Source: Chryseosolibacter sp964493505
GTDB taxonomy: Bacteria > Bacteroidota > Bacteroidia > Cytophagales > Cyclobacteriaceae
DNA: 64,000 nucleotides
Assembly (NCBI GenBank): GCA_964493505.1
Contig: CAZBNP010000001.1
Location: 310,001 to 374,000 of the forward strand
Direction: 5' to 3'
Part shown: positions 55,061 to 64,000 of the stretch, piece by piece
Layout: each line of letters starts with the position of its first letter
Numbering within the stretch: the stretch's first letter is position 1
Made by a program: the position numbers and the translations under genes
Notes under the pieces: generated by a model
The model's input: only the letters and a program-made list of their open reading frames with translations
What the model was told of the DNA's origin: nothing
Databases searched by the model: none

Positions 55061-55906
55061 CTACACCTTTTGAGTATGATACAGCGAGAGACCGGCAATA
55101 GGTCCCTCTAGAATATTCTTTACAGTGATGCCTTTGTCGTTTGCTACCTGGCGCAGAATGTCGCTGAAGTAAAACGCGATAGAACCTGTAAAGTGAACTT
55201 TCAGATTCTGATAGTTTTCGTATTTCATGACATTGTTCTCGTAGAACTCGGCAAAGCTTGAATAGATCAACTGGTAGCAGTACGGTTCTTTGAGATGCTG
55301 AAAAATGAATCGGGTAAAGTTTGCCAGAAAAGCGCTGGGCTTTTCTTCCTGATAAACCTTTTCCAAAAATTCTTCGCGCGTGTACGGGAAGCGGGCGTGA
55401 AACTGTTCCGCAAGCATATCCGGCAACTTTTTCCTGAGATAATCGACAAGAAACTGTTTGCCGATGTTGGCTCCCGATCCTTCGTCAGCGAGTATCCATC
55501 CGAGGTTTGCTACGTTGCCGATAATATGCTTTCCATCGTACAGGCATGAGTTTGAGCCGGTGCCCATAATACACGCAATGCCCGGTTCGTTTCCGCACAG
55601 TGCACGTGCTGCCGCCAGCAGGTCCCACCCGATTTCTACCAGTGCTCCGGGAAAAAACTCTGTGAAGGCATCCTTAATGGTGAGCTGATTCTTTTCCGAC
55701 GACACACCGGCGCCATAAAAGTAGATTTCCTCGACTTTTTCACTCGATACTTTTGGTAATATGGTCTTTTCGATGATCCCGTTGAGATCTGCGATGGGCT
55801 GGTAATATGGGTTAAAGCCCGGAGAGCTTGCTTGTTCTATGTTGCCGTCGCTCTTAACGATCCTCCAGTCTGTCTTCGACCCTCCGCTATCCGCTATTAT
55901 TATCAT
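55061..55906 (-). CDS. BadF/BadG-family amino-sugar kinase (NagK/MurK-like)
   Basis: 281 residues. It is an ASKHA ATPase: phosphate-1 loop MIIIADSGGSKTDWRIV, phosphate-2 IACIMGTGSNSCLYDG, DEGSGANIGKQFLVDYL, and adenosine region VHFTGSIAFYFSDILRQVA. The family phosphorylates GlcNAc or MurNAc. With murQ directly downstream, a MurNAc kinase role (as for MurK in Tannerella) is likely; GlcNAc kinase is the alternative. It carries the first promoter of the operon. Confidence 0.88.
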   Translation of the reverse strand: MIIIADSGGSKTDWRIVKSDGNIEQASSPGFNPYYQPIADLNGIIEKTILPKVSSEKVEEIYFYGAGVSSEKNQLTIKDAFTEFFPGALVEIGWDLLAAARALCGNEPGIACIMGTGSNSCLYDGKHIIGNVANLGWILADEGSGANIGKQFLVDYLRKKLPDMLAEQFHARFPYTREEFLEKVYQEEKPSAFLANFTRFIFQHLKEPYCYQLIYSSFAEFYENNVMKYENYQNLKVHFTGSIAFYFSDILRQVANDKGITVKNILEGPIAGLSLYHTQKV

Positions 55907-55947
55907 CTTTTTTTCGCTGCTGAATTTGACTTGACACAGTAATTTTG

Positions 55948-55977
55948 CAAAGCTATAACTTGAATTGAATTGGCAAA
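55948..55977 (-). promoter_or_regulatory. promoter of the kinase-murQ operon
   Basis: On the minus strand TTTG (55974-55977) and TAGCTTTG (55948-55955) are 18 bases apart, near the consensus spacing. It lies about 40 bases before ATG 55906. Confidence 0.55.
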
Positions 55978-56009
55978 AATATGTGCTTGTGTGCCAACAA
56001 ATTAATCGT

Positions 56010-56258
56010 TTAAATCCCTAGCCTCCCAACTACCCGGAACCTGTCGAACACTTTTTCGGTATGCGGTGCGTCCTTCAGCTCGTCGGAGAGGTCCTGGCCA
56101 GCCCAGTGTTCGTAGTGTTTCCCGCGCAGCCATAACCGCGATGAGGTGACGTCGTAGACGAGGTTGTTGTAGGCTACCCATATCTCGGGTTTATCCTGGC
56201 CGTTCCTCAATGAAAGTTGCTGGCGCGTGATTAGCGGGAGGTTCTGTGATTGAGACAA
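56010..56258 (-). CDS. cytochrome b5-like heme/steroid-binding domain protein
   Basis: About 82 residues from TTG 56258; a GTG at 56324 would extend it to 104 but leaves only 12 bp to the divergent gene, so the shorter form is preferred. The domain is LPLITRQQLSLRNGQDKPEIWVAYNNLVYDVTSSRLW, then GKHYEHWAGQDLSDELKDAPHTEKVF and RFRVVGRL. This is the prokaryotic cytochrome b5-like family; His residues in KHYEHWAG and APHTE are candidate heme ligands. No signal peptide. Partner unknown. Confidence 0.72.
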   Translation of the reverse strand: MSQSQNLPLITRQQLSLRNGQDKPEIWVAYNNLVYDVTSSRLWLRGKHYEHWAGQDLSDELKDAPHTEKVFDRFRVVGRLGI

Positions 56259-56336
56259 GGCAGAATGAGTGTGTTTGAAGAAGTATCCAGGCTCAAAAAT
56301 GAATAACTTTTGCGATAAATACACTTTCTTTGTCTT

Positions 56337-57590
56337 ATGAGACTCAAAACAGCAATCGTATTAGGGGCTACCTGTCTATTAGCGTCTTGCCAGACGACTG
56401 ATAAACCCATAGAAAATTCTCCGCTTAGTGAAGAGGAGATTGTGCGTGTCGCAGACTCGCTGGCACAGACGTTCATTATTGTTGATGGTCACGTCGACCT
56501 TCCCTATCGTCTTTCGATCAAAAATTTCCGCCTTGAACGCGAGTATCTCGGAATACCGGTTAGCACTCAGGATGGTGATTTCGACTTCGTGCGCGCGAGG
56601 AAAGGAGGACTTGACGCTCCCTTTATGTCGATATACATCCCTTCTTCTAACCAGAAAAAACCCGATATGGGCAAACAACTCGCGGAAGACCTGATAGACA
56701 TGGTCGAGGGGATCGCGCGTGAAATCCCGGATAAGTTTGCGCTGGCGAAAACGCCGACTGACATAGAACGCAATACAGCGGAGGGAAAGATCTCTCTTCC
56801 GATGGGACTGGAGAACGGAGCGCCTATTGGAAATGATCTGTCCAACGTGCGGTACTTCTATGATCGCGGTATTCGGTACATTACGCTGACACACGCACGT
56901 GACAACCAGATCTGCGATTCGTCATACGATACAACGGCTACCTGGGATGGCCTCAGTCCATTCGGCGAAGAGGTGGTTGCCGAAATGAATAGCGTTGGAA
57001 TTATGGTAGACGTTTCCCACATTTCAGACAGCGCCTTTTACGATGTTATGCGAGTGACCAAAGCACCTGCTATCGCTTCGCACTCTTCATGCCGACATTT
57101 TACGCCGGGATTTGAACGCAACATGACCGATGATATGATCAGGGCACTTGCAAAAAACGGAGGCGTAATACAGATCAATTTCGGCGCTAACTTCCTGGAT
57201 TCGGTGGCGCGTAAGAACGATGCCCTCCGCGACTCTCTGGAGGACCTTCTTGTTTCAAAGAACTTGAATTCCCGCGATTCTGCTGCGCAGCCTGTTATAG
57301 AACAGTTCAGCAAGGATCATAAAGAACTTTATTCGGACGTGGCGCGCGTCGCCGATCATATCGATCACGTTGTGGATCTGGTTGGAGTGGATCACGTCGG
57401 CATTGGTTCCGATTACGACGGTGTTGGCGACAGTCTGCCATTGGGGCTGAAGGACGTATCGACCTATCCAAACCTGATCGCCGAACTGCTGAGGCGGGGG
57501 TATTCGCACGAGGATATTGAAAAGATCTGTTATAAAAATGTTTTCCGCGTCTGGAATGCGGTGATTTCGGTTTCACAAGGCGCTGGGTAA
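56337..57590 (+). CDS. M19 family membrane dipeptidase, lipoprotein
   Basis: 417 residues with lipobox LLASC (Cys18). Zinc ligands follow the M19 renal-dipeptidase pattern: His52 and Asp54 in VDGHVDLPYRL, the bridging Glu in LENGAPIG, His in VDVSHISDSAFYDV, His in ASHSSCRHF, and the substrate Asp in VGIGSDYDGVG. It hydrolyses dipeptides, including some with D-amino acids, at the cell envelope. Its position beside the MurNAc recycling operon may link it to peptidoglycan peptides, though it is divergent. Complete and likely active. Confidence 0.92.
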   Translation: MRLKTAIVLGATCLLASCQTTDKPIENSPLSEEEIVRVADSLAQTFIIVDGHVDLPYRLSIKNFRLEREYLGIPVSTQDGDFDFVRARKGGLDAPFMSIYIPSSNQKKPDMGKQLAEDLIDMVEGIAREIPDKFALAKTPTDIERNTAEGKISLPMGLENGAPIGNDLSNVRYFYDRGIRYITLTHARDNQICDSSYDTTATWDGLSPFGEEVVAEMNSVGIMVDVSHISDSAFYDVMRVTKAPAIASHSSCRHFTPGFERNMTDDMIRALAKNGGVIQINFGANFLDSVARKNDALRDSLEDLLVSKNLNSRDSAAQPVIEQFSKDHKELYSDVARVADHIDHVVDLVGVDHVGIGSDYDGVGDSLPLGLKDVSTYPNLIAELLRRGYSHEDIEKICYKNVFRVWNAVISVSQGAG

Positions 57591-57635
57591 TTGTCCTGCT
57601 TCAGAGTTGATCTCCCGGCGAATGATCGCAGTCTT

Positions 57636-60152
57636 ATGAAGGGTTTAATGTTGTCATTAGCCGGCTTCGCGCTGGTGTTGTGCTCTGCCGAGTCTGTGAT
57701 TGCCCAGGAAATGATGATCATCAAACCTGAGAAGCCGGTTGTTTGTTATCAACGTTTTGAAGACCGGCATGACCATATCGGAATTTCGGAAAAGTTTAAC
57801 CAGTGGCGTCAGCAACCGTCGGGCCGCACGAAGTCTGCCACCATAGAAGTGGAATACATCGGTTTCCCCTCCGACGGAAAAGCGATGAACGCGTTTCAGT
57901 ATGCGGTAGAGATATGGGAGTCGGAACTGGTCTCGCCTGTACCTATCAGGATGCAGGCTGAATGGCGGCCACTTGGTTCGGGTGTGTTAGGACAGGCAAT
58001 TTGGGGGAGCGCCTATGCAAATTTTGGTGGCGAACAGTTCAGTAACGTTTTCTACCCGGTTGCACTTGCTGAAAAGATCGTGGGACATGAAATCAACGGA
58101 CCCTCGAGACCGGATATATTTGCTTCGTTTAACAGCAATGCATCGTGGTATCTTGAGACGGATGGGAACACTCCGTCCGGACAAATGGACCTGGTCACAA
58201 TTGTCCTTCACGAAATTGCCCACGGATTGGGGTTCATCGACACATACAATGTCAGGGGTCTGGAGGGAAGTGTAGGCGTAGAAAGCGGCGGAGCGACTGT
58301 GCCGTTTGTATTTGATCTGTTCGTTGAAAACGAAGCGAACCTGAACCTGCTCCACAACTTTCCGTCGCCTTCAAATGAGCTCCGGACACAGCTGCAAAGT
58401 TCGGCACTCTTTTTCAGTAGTCCGTTGTCTTCGGGCGTCCTGAATGGTGAACGACCAAAACTTTACGCGCCGTCAACGTTCGCCAGCGGCTCCAGCATCT
58501 CCCACCTCGACGAAGGTACGTTTAGCGGCGATCAGGATGCCAACCGGTTAATGACTCCCCACATAGCACCGGCGGAGTCCATTCACGACCTGGGTCCTGT
58601 GCTGCGCGCCTCGCTTGCGGATATGGGATGGGTGTACACGCTGATCGGCCACGAACCTTTGCAGGATGCCGAACGCAGTGACGGCCTGCCGTACCCCGTC
58701 AACGTGCGAATCGTAAGCGATCAGGGCTACGATCCTTCCACACTAAAGCTACACTATACATCGGATGGAATAGATTATACAACGGTAGACATGCTTCCCA
58801 CCGCAACACCTGACGAGTTTGAGTCGACGCTGCCGGGAACCACAGTTGAAATGGATTATGCCTATTACATTTCGGTCGACGATGTGGACGGGAGGTCGTT
58901 TACAAACCCCGGTATCAGGCAGGTCCTCGGCGCGCAGCCGGAGCAGGGAACACACTTTTTTCACATCGGATCTGACGTGACTCCTCCGGAGATTTGGCAC
59001 GATCCTGTGCGCTTTATTTCCGATAACAGCGACCTGGTGCTCCTCGCCAGCGTCAGTGACAACCAGGGAATCTCTGAAGTATTGGTCGAGTATGCGCTGA
59101 ACGATGAGCCTGTCATGACCGCGCTGATGCAGGAAGGCACGTTGCCGGATGAGTACACGCTGAATATAAGTCTCCCTCCATTGTCACCAGACGATGAGAT
59201 CCGTTACAGGCTGATTGCACGGGATGTCGCTTTGATTGAAAACATCGCCCATTCGCCGGCTACCGGTTTCTATACTATCGATGTTACCGGGATCTTGCCC
59301 GTTCAGGATTCCTACACCAATAACTTTAATGAGGCTTCGGCCGATTTCTTTGGCGACGAATTCAGTGTTATCACCCCGGAGGGTTTCGGTAACGGCGCTA
59401 TTCATTCAAACCATCCGTATGCGAATGGAACCGGACCAAACAATGAGAGTAACTACACCTATCAGCTTCAGATACCCATCCGCATAAGCGTTGACAATCC
59501 GGTGATCCGTTTTGATGAAATTGTACTGGTTGAGCCGGGTGCTGAGAATAGCGTCTTTGGTGACGACGACTTTTATGATTATGTGGTTGTCGAAGGTTCC
59601 GCTGATGGTGGCTTGACCTGGTTGCCGTTCGCGCCCGGATACGATGCCCGTGCTGTAGAGGCGTGGCGGTTGCATTATAACTCGAATATGAGTGGTGATA
59701 ACTCTCAGGCAAAGGGAGAGCCCACGCACTTTCGGTCGCGGAGCATCAACATGCTGGAGAGTGGCTCCTTTTCGGAGAGCGACGAGGTGCTGATCAGATT
59801 CCGACTTTTCGCAGACCAGTTAGCCCACGGGTGGGGCTGGGCTATAGATAACCTTGCGATTCAACCGCCGATCACGTCAGTCGAAGAACCGCTGGAGGAG
59901 GCGCCTCACGTCTACCCCGTCCCTGCATCCCGTCAGCTGTTTGTAGACCTGCAAAATACGCCGGGACCGTCTGTAATGATTGAGATCACGGATGTTGCGG
60001 GGAAAGTGGTCTTCCGACATACAGCCAGGCATGAGTCCGGTGCCGGTCCTTTTGCGGTAGACGTTCAGTTGTTTCCGAATGGGCTTTATATCCTGAGGCT
60101 GACTACGTCGCGCGGAAGTGTCGCGCGGAAGTTTCTGAAAACGGACGAGTGA
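57636..60152 (+). CDS. T9SS-secreted metalloprotease-like protein with type A sorting domain
   Basis: 838 residues from ATG 57636 (MKGLMLSLAG...VIAQ); an upstream frame to 57591 is not favoured. Residues about 75-330 form a metzincin-like domain with HEIAHGLGFID (His192, Glu193, His196, then Asp202 in place of the usual third His). The middle has Ig/fibronectin-like segments (IRYRLIARDVALIENIAHSPATGFY) and a carbohydrate-binding-like region. The C-terminus is a type A T9SS sorting domain (VYPVPASRQLFVDL ... LFPNGLYILRLTTSRG). It follows the dipeptidase gene by 45 bp. Exported to the cell surface or medium; substrate unknown. Confidence 0.87.
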   Translation: MKGLMLSLAGFALVLCSAESVIAQEMMIIKPEKPVVCYQRFEDRHDHIGISEKFNQWRQQPSGRTKSATIEVEYIGFPSDGKAMNAFQYAVEIWESELVSPVPIRMQAEWRPLGSGVLGQAIWGSAYANFGGEQFSNVFYPVALAEKIVGHEINGPSRPDIFASFNSNASWYLETDGNTPSGQMDLVTIVLHEIAHGLGFIDTYNVRGLEGSVGVESGGATVPFVFDLFVENEANLNLLHNFPSPSNELRTQLQSSALFFSSPLSSGVLNGERPKLYAPSTFASGSSISHLDEGTFSGDQDANRLMTPHIAPAESIHDLGPVLRASLADMGWVYTLIGHEPLQDAERSDGLPYPVNVRIVSDQGYDPSTLKLHYTSDGIDYTTVDMLPTATPDEFESTLPGTTVEMDYAYYISVDDVDGRSFTNPGIRQVLGAQPEQGTHFFHIGSDVTPPEIWHDPVRFISDNSDLVLLASVSDNQGISEVLVEYALNDEPVMTALMQEGTLPDEYTLNISLPPLSPDDEIRYRLIARDVALIENIAHSPATGFYTIDVTGILPVQDSYTNNFNEASADFFGDEFSVITPEGFGNGAIHSNHPYANGTGPNNESNYTYQLQIPIRISVDNPVIRFDEIVLVEPGAENSVFGDDDFYDYVVVEGSADGGLTWLPFAPGYDARAVEAWRLHYNSNMSGDNSQAKGEPTHFRSRSINMLESGSFSESDEVLIRFRLFADQLAHGWGWAIDNLAIQPPITSVEEPLEEAPHVYPVPASRQLFVDLQNTPGPSVMIEITDVAGKVVFRHTARHESGAGPFAVDVQLFPNGLYILRLTTSRGSVARKFLKTDE

Positions 60153-60270
60153 CAGCCTCCTGCAAACGGCATTAAGGCCGTTATTCCCGGGTGGAAACCG
60201 GGCGACTGATAATGTGCGAACTCTGCGTCAAAAAAATCAGCGAAACCCTGTTAATCCAACAATTCTCGTC

Positions 60271-60278
60271 TATTTTTG
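60271..60278 (+). promoter_or_regulatory. Bacteroidota -7 promoter element (TATTTTTG) for carB
   Basis: Exact TAnnTTTG in the context TATTTTTGCGC, 34 bases before ATG 60313. The same extended form appears before the MoxR gene. No clear -33 box. Confidence 0.4.
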
Positions 60279-60312
60279 CGCAATTTTATTGGTCCTTTTC
60301 CCCAAATAGCTA

Positions 60313-63129
60313 ATGCCAAGAGACAGAAGTATTCGTTCAGTACTGATTATAGGTAGTGGTCCGATTGTTATCGGCCAGGCATGTGAATTCGATTACTCCG
60401 GCTCTCAGGCTGCGAGGTCGCTGCGCGAAGAAGGGATTGAAGTTGTTCTGATTAACTCCAACCCGGCGACGATCATGACAGATAAGGTGACGGCCGACCA
60501 CGTTTACCTTAAGCCCCTAACAAAGAAATCGATCCGGGAAATACTGGAGAAACACCATATAGACGCAGTTTTGCCGACTATGGGCGGACAAACTGCGCTG
60601 AACCTGTGTATTGATTGCGACAAAGCCGAGATCTGGCAACACTACGGTGTGCAAATCATCGGCGTGGATATTAAAGCAATCGAGACGACGGAGGACCGGG
60701 AGAAATTCCGCCTTAGAATGAAGGAGCTGGATGTCGGCGTCTGTAAAGGCGCGACAGCGACGTCGTTTCTGATGGGTAAGGAGATCGCGCAGGAAATCGG
60801 GTTCCCCCTCGTTATTCGCCCTTCTTATACCCTCGGAGGCACGGGAGGAGGATTCGTTGAAAAACCTGAAGATTTTGACGATGCGCTTGACCGGGGCCTT
60901 CACGCTTCACCGATCCACGAAGTACTGGTTGAACAAAGTATTTTCGGCTGGAAGGAATACGAGCTTGAGTTGCTGAGAGACAGCATCGGCAACGTAATTA
61001 TCATCTGTTCGATCGAGAATTTTGATCCTATGGGCATCCATACCGGCGACTCTATTACAGTGGCGCCGGCGATGACACTCCCCGACACTACTTACCAGAA
61101 GATGCGCAACCTCGCCATCAAGATGATGAATGGTATCGGGCAGTTTGCCGGTGGCTGTAATGTTCAGTTTGCCCTCAATCCCGAGAATTACGACGAAATC
61201 ATCGGTATTGAGATCAACCCGCGCGTATCGCGCTCATCAGCGCTCGCTTCGAAAGCCACTGGATACCCCATTGCGAAGATCGCCGCGAAACTTGCCATTG
61301 GATACAACCTCGATGAGCTGACAAACGCTATTACAGGTACTACAACGGCTTATTTTGAGCCGGCACTTGACTATGTGATCGTGAAGATCCCACGCTGGAA
61401 CTTTGACAAGTTTCAGGGTGCCGATCGCTCCCTCGGACTTCAGATGAAGTCGGTGGGCGAAGTCATGGCTATCGGGCGGAATTTTCAGGAGGCGCTTCAG
61501 AAGGCATGTCAGTCACTGGAGATCAGGAGAAACGGCCTCGGCGCCGACGGCAAATCCCTGACGAAGCAGGATGAATTATTATACAGCCTTGAACACCCGA
61601 CTTGGAACAGGATTTTTCATATCTATGATGCGATTAAGCTTGGGATACCCATCAAGACCGTTCAGAAGCTTACCAAAATCGACCGCTGGTTTCTTAAGCA
61701 AATTGAAGAACTCGTCGAGCTTGAGAAAACTATCGAACAGTATTCAATCGACGATCTCCCTGCGCATGTGATGAAGCAAGCCAAGGAGAGTGGTTACGCC
61801 GACAGGCAGATCGCCCATTTGCTCGATTGCCTTGAAAGTGAAGTTCACGCCAGGAGAAAGTCGATGGGTATCAACCGCGTCTACAAACTCGTAGATACCT
61901 GCGCGGCTGAATTTGAAGCGCGCACACCCTACTATTATTCAACTTTCGACGAGGAGAATGAGTCTCCGGTATCGGACAAGAAGAAAGTTATAGTTCTTGG
62001 CTCAGGTCCAAACAGGATCGGACAAGGTATTGAGTTCGACTATTCGTGCGTACACGGTGTGCTCGCGGCAAAAGAATGCGGCTACGAGACGATCATGCTT
62101 AACTGCAATCCGGAGACCGTCTCGACCGACTTTGATATTTCTGACAAACTTTATTTCGATCCTGTCTTCTGGGAACACTTATACGATCTGATCGAGCATG
62201 AAAAGCCCGAAGGAGTAATTGTTCAGCTCGGGGGTCAGACGGCGCTAAAGCTGGCTGAGAAGCTTCACAAATACGGAATCAAAATAATCGGCACATCCTT
62301 CGATTCGCTCGACCTGGCGGAAGACAGAGGACGCTTCTCCAATCTCCTGAAAGAACTCAACATACCCTACCCGCCCTTTGGGGTTGCGCGCAACGCCGAT
62401 GAGGCTCTCGAAGTATGCAAGGAGATAGGCTTCCCGTTGCTTGTGCGGCCGTCATACGTTCTCGGTGGGCAAAGTATGAAGATCGTGATTAATGAACAGG
62501 AGCTCGAAAATCACATTCTCGATATCTGGAAACACCTCCCCGAGAACAAGGTGTTACTCGATCATTTTCTCGCGGAAGCAATTGAAGCAGAGGCGGACGC
62601 GATCTGTGATGGCGAAGACGCTTACATCATAGGTGTCATGCAGCATATCGAGCCGGCGGGGATTCACTCAGGCGATTCGTACGCGGTACTCCCTCCGTTC
62701 AACCTCGGCGATTTTGTCTTGAAACAGCTGGAGCAATACACCATCAAAATTGCGCAGGCACTGAATGTGAAAGGCCTTATCAACATCCAGTTCGCGATCA
62801 AGAACGATAGGGTGTACGTTATTGAGGCAAACCCCCGCGCATCGCGTACGGTACCTTTCATCTGCAAGGCATACGACGAACCCTATGTGAATTATGCGAC
62901 TAAGATCATGTTGGGAGAGAAGAAAGTGAAAGACTTCGATTTCAACCCTGTCAGGAAGGGATATGCTATCAAGGAACCTGTGTTCTCGTTCAGCAAATTC
63001 CCCGATGTCAATAAGGAACTGGGCCCGGAAATGAAATCAACCGGTGAGGCGATCTATTTCATCGACGATCTGATGGATGACTACTTCCTGAAGATCTACG
63101 CTGAAAGAAATCTTTACCTGAGTAGATAA
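60313..63129 (+). CDS. carB: carbamoyl-phosphate synthase large subunit without allosteric domain
   Basis: 938 residues. The N-terminal half starts MPRDRSIRSVLIIGSGPIVIGQACEFDYSG and has IRPSYTLGGTGGGFVE, the carboxyphosphate ATP-grasp domain. The oligomerisation region is in the middle, and the second half repeats the fold (VIVLGSGPNRIGQGIEFDYS, VRPSYVLGGQSM). The protein ends at YFLKIYAERNLYLSR, just where the MGS-like allosteric domain (about 130 residues in E. coli, total 1073) should begin. It makes carbamoyl phosphate for arginine and pyrimidines. The stop is followed by spacer with no sign of a remnant. Confidence 0.96.
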   Translation: MPRDRSIRSVLIIGSGPIVIGQACEFDYSGSQAARSLREEGIEVVLINSNPATIMTDKVTADHVYLKPLTKKSIREILEKHHIDAVLPTMGGQTALNLCIDCDKAEIWQHYGVQIIGVDIKAIETTEDREKFRLRMKELDVGVCKGATATSFLMGKEIAQEIGFPLVIRPSYTLGGTGGGFVEKPEDFDDALDRGLHASPIHEVLVEQSIFGWKEYELELLRDSIGNVIIICSIENFDPMGIHTGDSITVAPAMTLPDTTYQKMRNLAIKMMNGIGQFAGGCNVQFALNPENYDEIIGIEINPRVSRSSALASKATGYPIAKIAAKLAIGYNLDELTNAITGTTTAYFEPALDYVIVKIPRWNFDKFQGADRSLGLQMKSVGEVMAIGRNFQEALQKACQSLEIRRNGLGADGKSLTKQDELLYSLEHPTWNRIFHIYDAIKLGIPIKTVQKLTKIDRWFLKQIEELVELEKTIEQYSIDDLPAHVMKQAKESGYADRQIAHLLDCLESEVHARRKSMGINRVYKLVDTCAAEFEARTPYYYSTFDEENESPVSDKKKVIVLGSGPNRIGQGIEFDYSCVHGVLAAKECGYETIMLNCNPETVSTDFDISDKLYFDPVFWEHLYDLIEHEKPEGVIVQLGGQTALKLAEKLHKYGIKIIGTSFDSLDLAEDRGRFSNLLKELNIPYPPFGVARNADEALEVCKEIGFPLLVRPSYVLGGQSMKIVINEQELENHILDIWKHLPENKVLLDHFLAEAIEAEADAICDGEDAYIIGVMQHIEPAGIHSGDSYAVLPPFNLGDFVLKQLEQYTIKIAQALNVKGLINIQFAIKNDRVYVIEANPRASRTVPFICKAYDEPYVNYATKIMLGEKKVKDFDFNPVRKGYAIKEPVFSFSKFPDVNKELGPEMKSTGEAIYFIDDLMDDYFLKIYAERNLYLSR

Positions 63130-63240
63130 TTTACTAAGAAGGCTTAATTCGCGAATATTTTGCCGGAGTTGGCGGGGTTTGGGAATTGCCTCCGAACCTC
63201 TACCTTTGATTTAAGGTTATCAGGTTTAAAAGCACACACA

Positions 63241-63441
63241 ATGAAGATAATTATCATCGTTGCCGTCATCGCATACGTGCTCTACAAGGTAGGCTCATTT
63301 CTGTTCAAGATCGGGGCAGCAGCACAGCATTTGAAAAATAGTCAGCAGACAGGTAACATGAATGCCGGCAATGACCAGAAGCAAGCTAAAAAGAAGCCCA
63401 ACGTGCAGGGGGAATATATAGACTACGAAGAAGTAAAATAA
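63241..63441 (+). CDS. DUF4834-type small membrane protein
   Basis: 66 residues from ATG 63241; an earlier in-frame start at 63160 lacks support. An N-terminal TM helix (MKIIIIVAVIAYVLYKVGSFLFKIG) is followed by a polar tail (QQTGNMNAGNDQKQAKKKPNVQGEYIDYEEVK). The KPNVQGEYIDYEEVK ending is the DUF4834 hallmark. In Bacteroidota it commonly precedes dapF, as here (16 bp). Function unknown. Confidence 0.85.
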   Translation: MKIIIIVAVIAYVLYKVGSFLFKIGAAAQHLKNSQQTGNMNAGNDQKQAKKKPNVQGEYIDYEEVK

Positions 63442-63457
63442 CAGGCCTTCCATTCAG

Positions 63458-64000
63458 TTGAGAATTCATTTCTATAAATATCAGGCTACAGGCAATGATT
63501 TTGTGGTGATCGACAACCGGGCAGCGGTTTACGACCTGACCTCCGACCAGATCAGGGTCATTTGCGACCGCAGGTTCGGCGTCGGGGCAGATGGCCTGAT
63601 GTTGCTCGAAAAACATCCCGATGCGCATTTCAACCTCAGATACTTCAACAGCGACGGCTCACAGAGCCTCTGTGGCAATGGCAGCCGGGCAGCCGTGAAA
63701 ATGGCCGCTTTGCTTGGAGTTGTAAACCGCAAAGCGAGTTTTGAAGCTTATGACGGGCTGCACGAGGCCGAAATTGAGGACGATGGCACTGTGCGATTAA
63801 AAATGAATGACGTAGAATCTGTCGAAATCCACGGCGAAGACTTTTTTATCAACACGGGCTCCCCGCACTTCATTCGGTTTGTGGATGACGTTGGGAATTA
63901 CCCTGTCTTTGAGGAGGGTAGGGAGGTTAGGTACAGCACCCCCTTTGCGCCAGCCGGCACGAATGTAAATTTTGTTGAGCTCGGTGCCGGAAACGCGATT
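63458..64000 (+). CDS. dapF: diaminopimelate epimerase, N-terminal part (runs off the window)
   Basis: 181 codons visible, open to the last base. It begins at TTG 63458 (read as Met), giving MRIHFYKYQATGNDFVVIDNR; the nearest in-frame ATG is much later, so TTG is the likely start. DapF motifs: GADGLMLL, YFNSDGSQSLCGNGSRAA with a catalytic Cys, NTGSPHFIRFV, and near the end PAGTNVNFVE. The enzyme converts LL- to meso-diaminopimelate in lysine and peptidoglycan synthesis. The second catalytic Cys would lie beyond the window. Confidence 0.93.
   Translation, partial: MRIHFYKYQATGNDFVVIDNRAAVYDLTSDQIRVICDRRFGVGADGLMLLEKHPDAHFNLRYFNSDGSQSLCGNGSRAAVKMAALLGVVNRKASFEAYDGLHEAEIEDDGTVRLKMNDVESVEIHGEDFFINTGSPHFIRFVDDVGNYPVFEEGREVRYSTPFAPAGTNVNFVELGAGNAI

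Noticed and set aside
60165..60182. AACGGC/GCCGTT hairpin after the T9SS metalloprotease gene as a terminator
   Set aside because: Only a 6-bp stem and no following T-run, so support is too weak.

Overview
The window looks like chromosomal DNA of a Bacteroidota bacterium, most likely a Cytophagales-type organism. The evidence is type IX secretion (T9SS) sorting domains of both type A and type B, a PorP/SprF protein, a TonB-dependent receptor with an N-terminal carboxypeptidase-regulatory domain, many lipoproteins with acidic residues after the lipobox Cys, the Bacteroidota promoter element TAnnTTTG, and a DUF4834-dapF pair. The genus cannot be fixed from this sequence. Two runs of exactly 100 N (23972-24071 and 35679-35778) are assembly gaps, and both fall inside tandem repeats.

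Layout. 1-3307: the end of a large T9SS-secreted protein and a serine-hydrolase lipoprotein. 3342-16799: a cell-surface polysaccharide locus with a UbiA-family phosphoribosyl-lipid synthase-like protein, four glycosyltransferases or related enzymes, a pyruvyltransferase, a flippase, an O-antigen polymerase/ligase, a half-length TolC-like protein, a Wzc-like chain-length protein and a 34-residue membrane protein. 16858-24778: a PD40-repeat protein, a PorP/SprF protein and a giant cadherin/Ig-repeat adhesin with a T9SS type B tail. These lie on the same strand as, and directly upstream of, the polysaccharide genes, so about nine genes (24778 down to 9715) may form one transcription unit. 24889-32761: a processive-type glycosyltransferase, LemA, release factor 1, and secreted hydrolases and lipoproteins. 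32884-34257: a DnaQ-like exonuclease fused to a UvrC-type GIY-YIG region. 34258-36000: a REP/RAYT element, in which an IS200-like transposase is flanked by paired hairpin repeats and a 214-bp tandem array. 36182-42610: a MoxR ATPase, then a TonB receptor and beta-helix lipoprotein pair. 42729-50115: a VWA protein, RarA, a sensor kinase with its response regulator, and an S9 peptidase. 50184-52635: initiator tRNA, Era and Der. 52706-57590: a small lipoprotein, a SprT-like protein, a MurNAc-6-P recycling operon, a cytochrome b5-like protein and a dipeptidase. 57636-64000: a T9SS metalloprotease-like protein, CarB without its allosteric domain, DUF4834 and the start of DapF.

The most distinctive regions are the combined polysaccharide/T9SS-adhesin block and the REP/RAYT array. 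Housekeeping genes (prfA, rarA, era, der, carB, dapF) fill much of the rest. Only family-level functions are assigned where the sequence does not support more.
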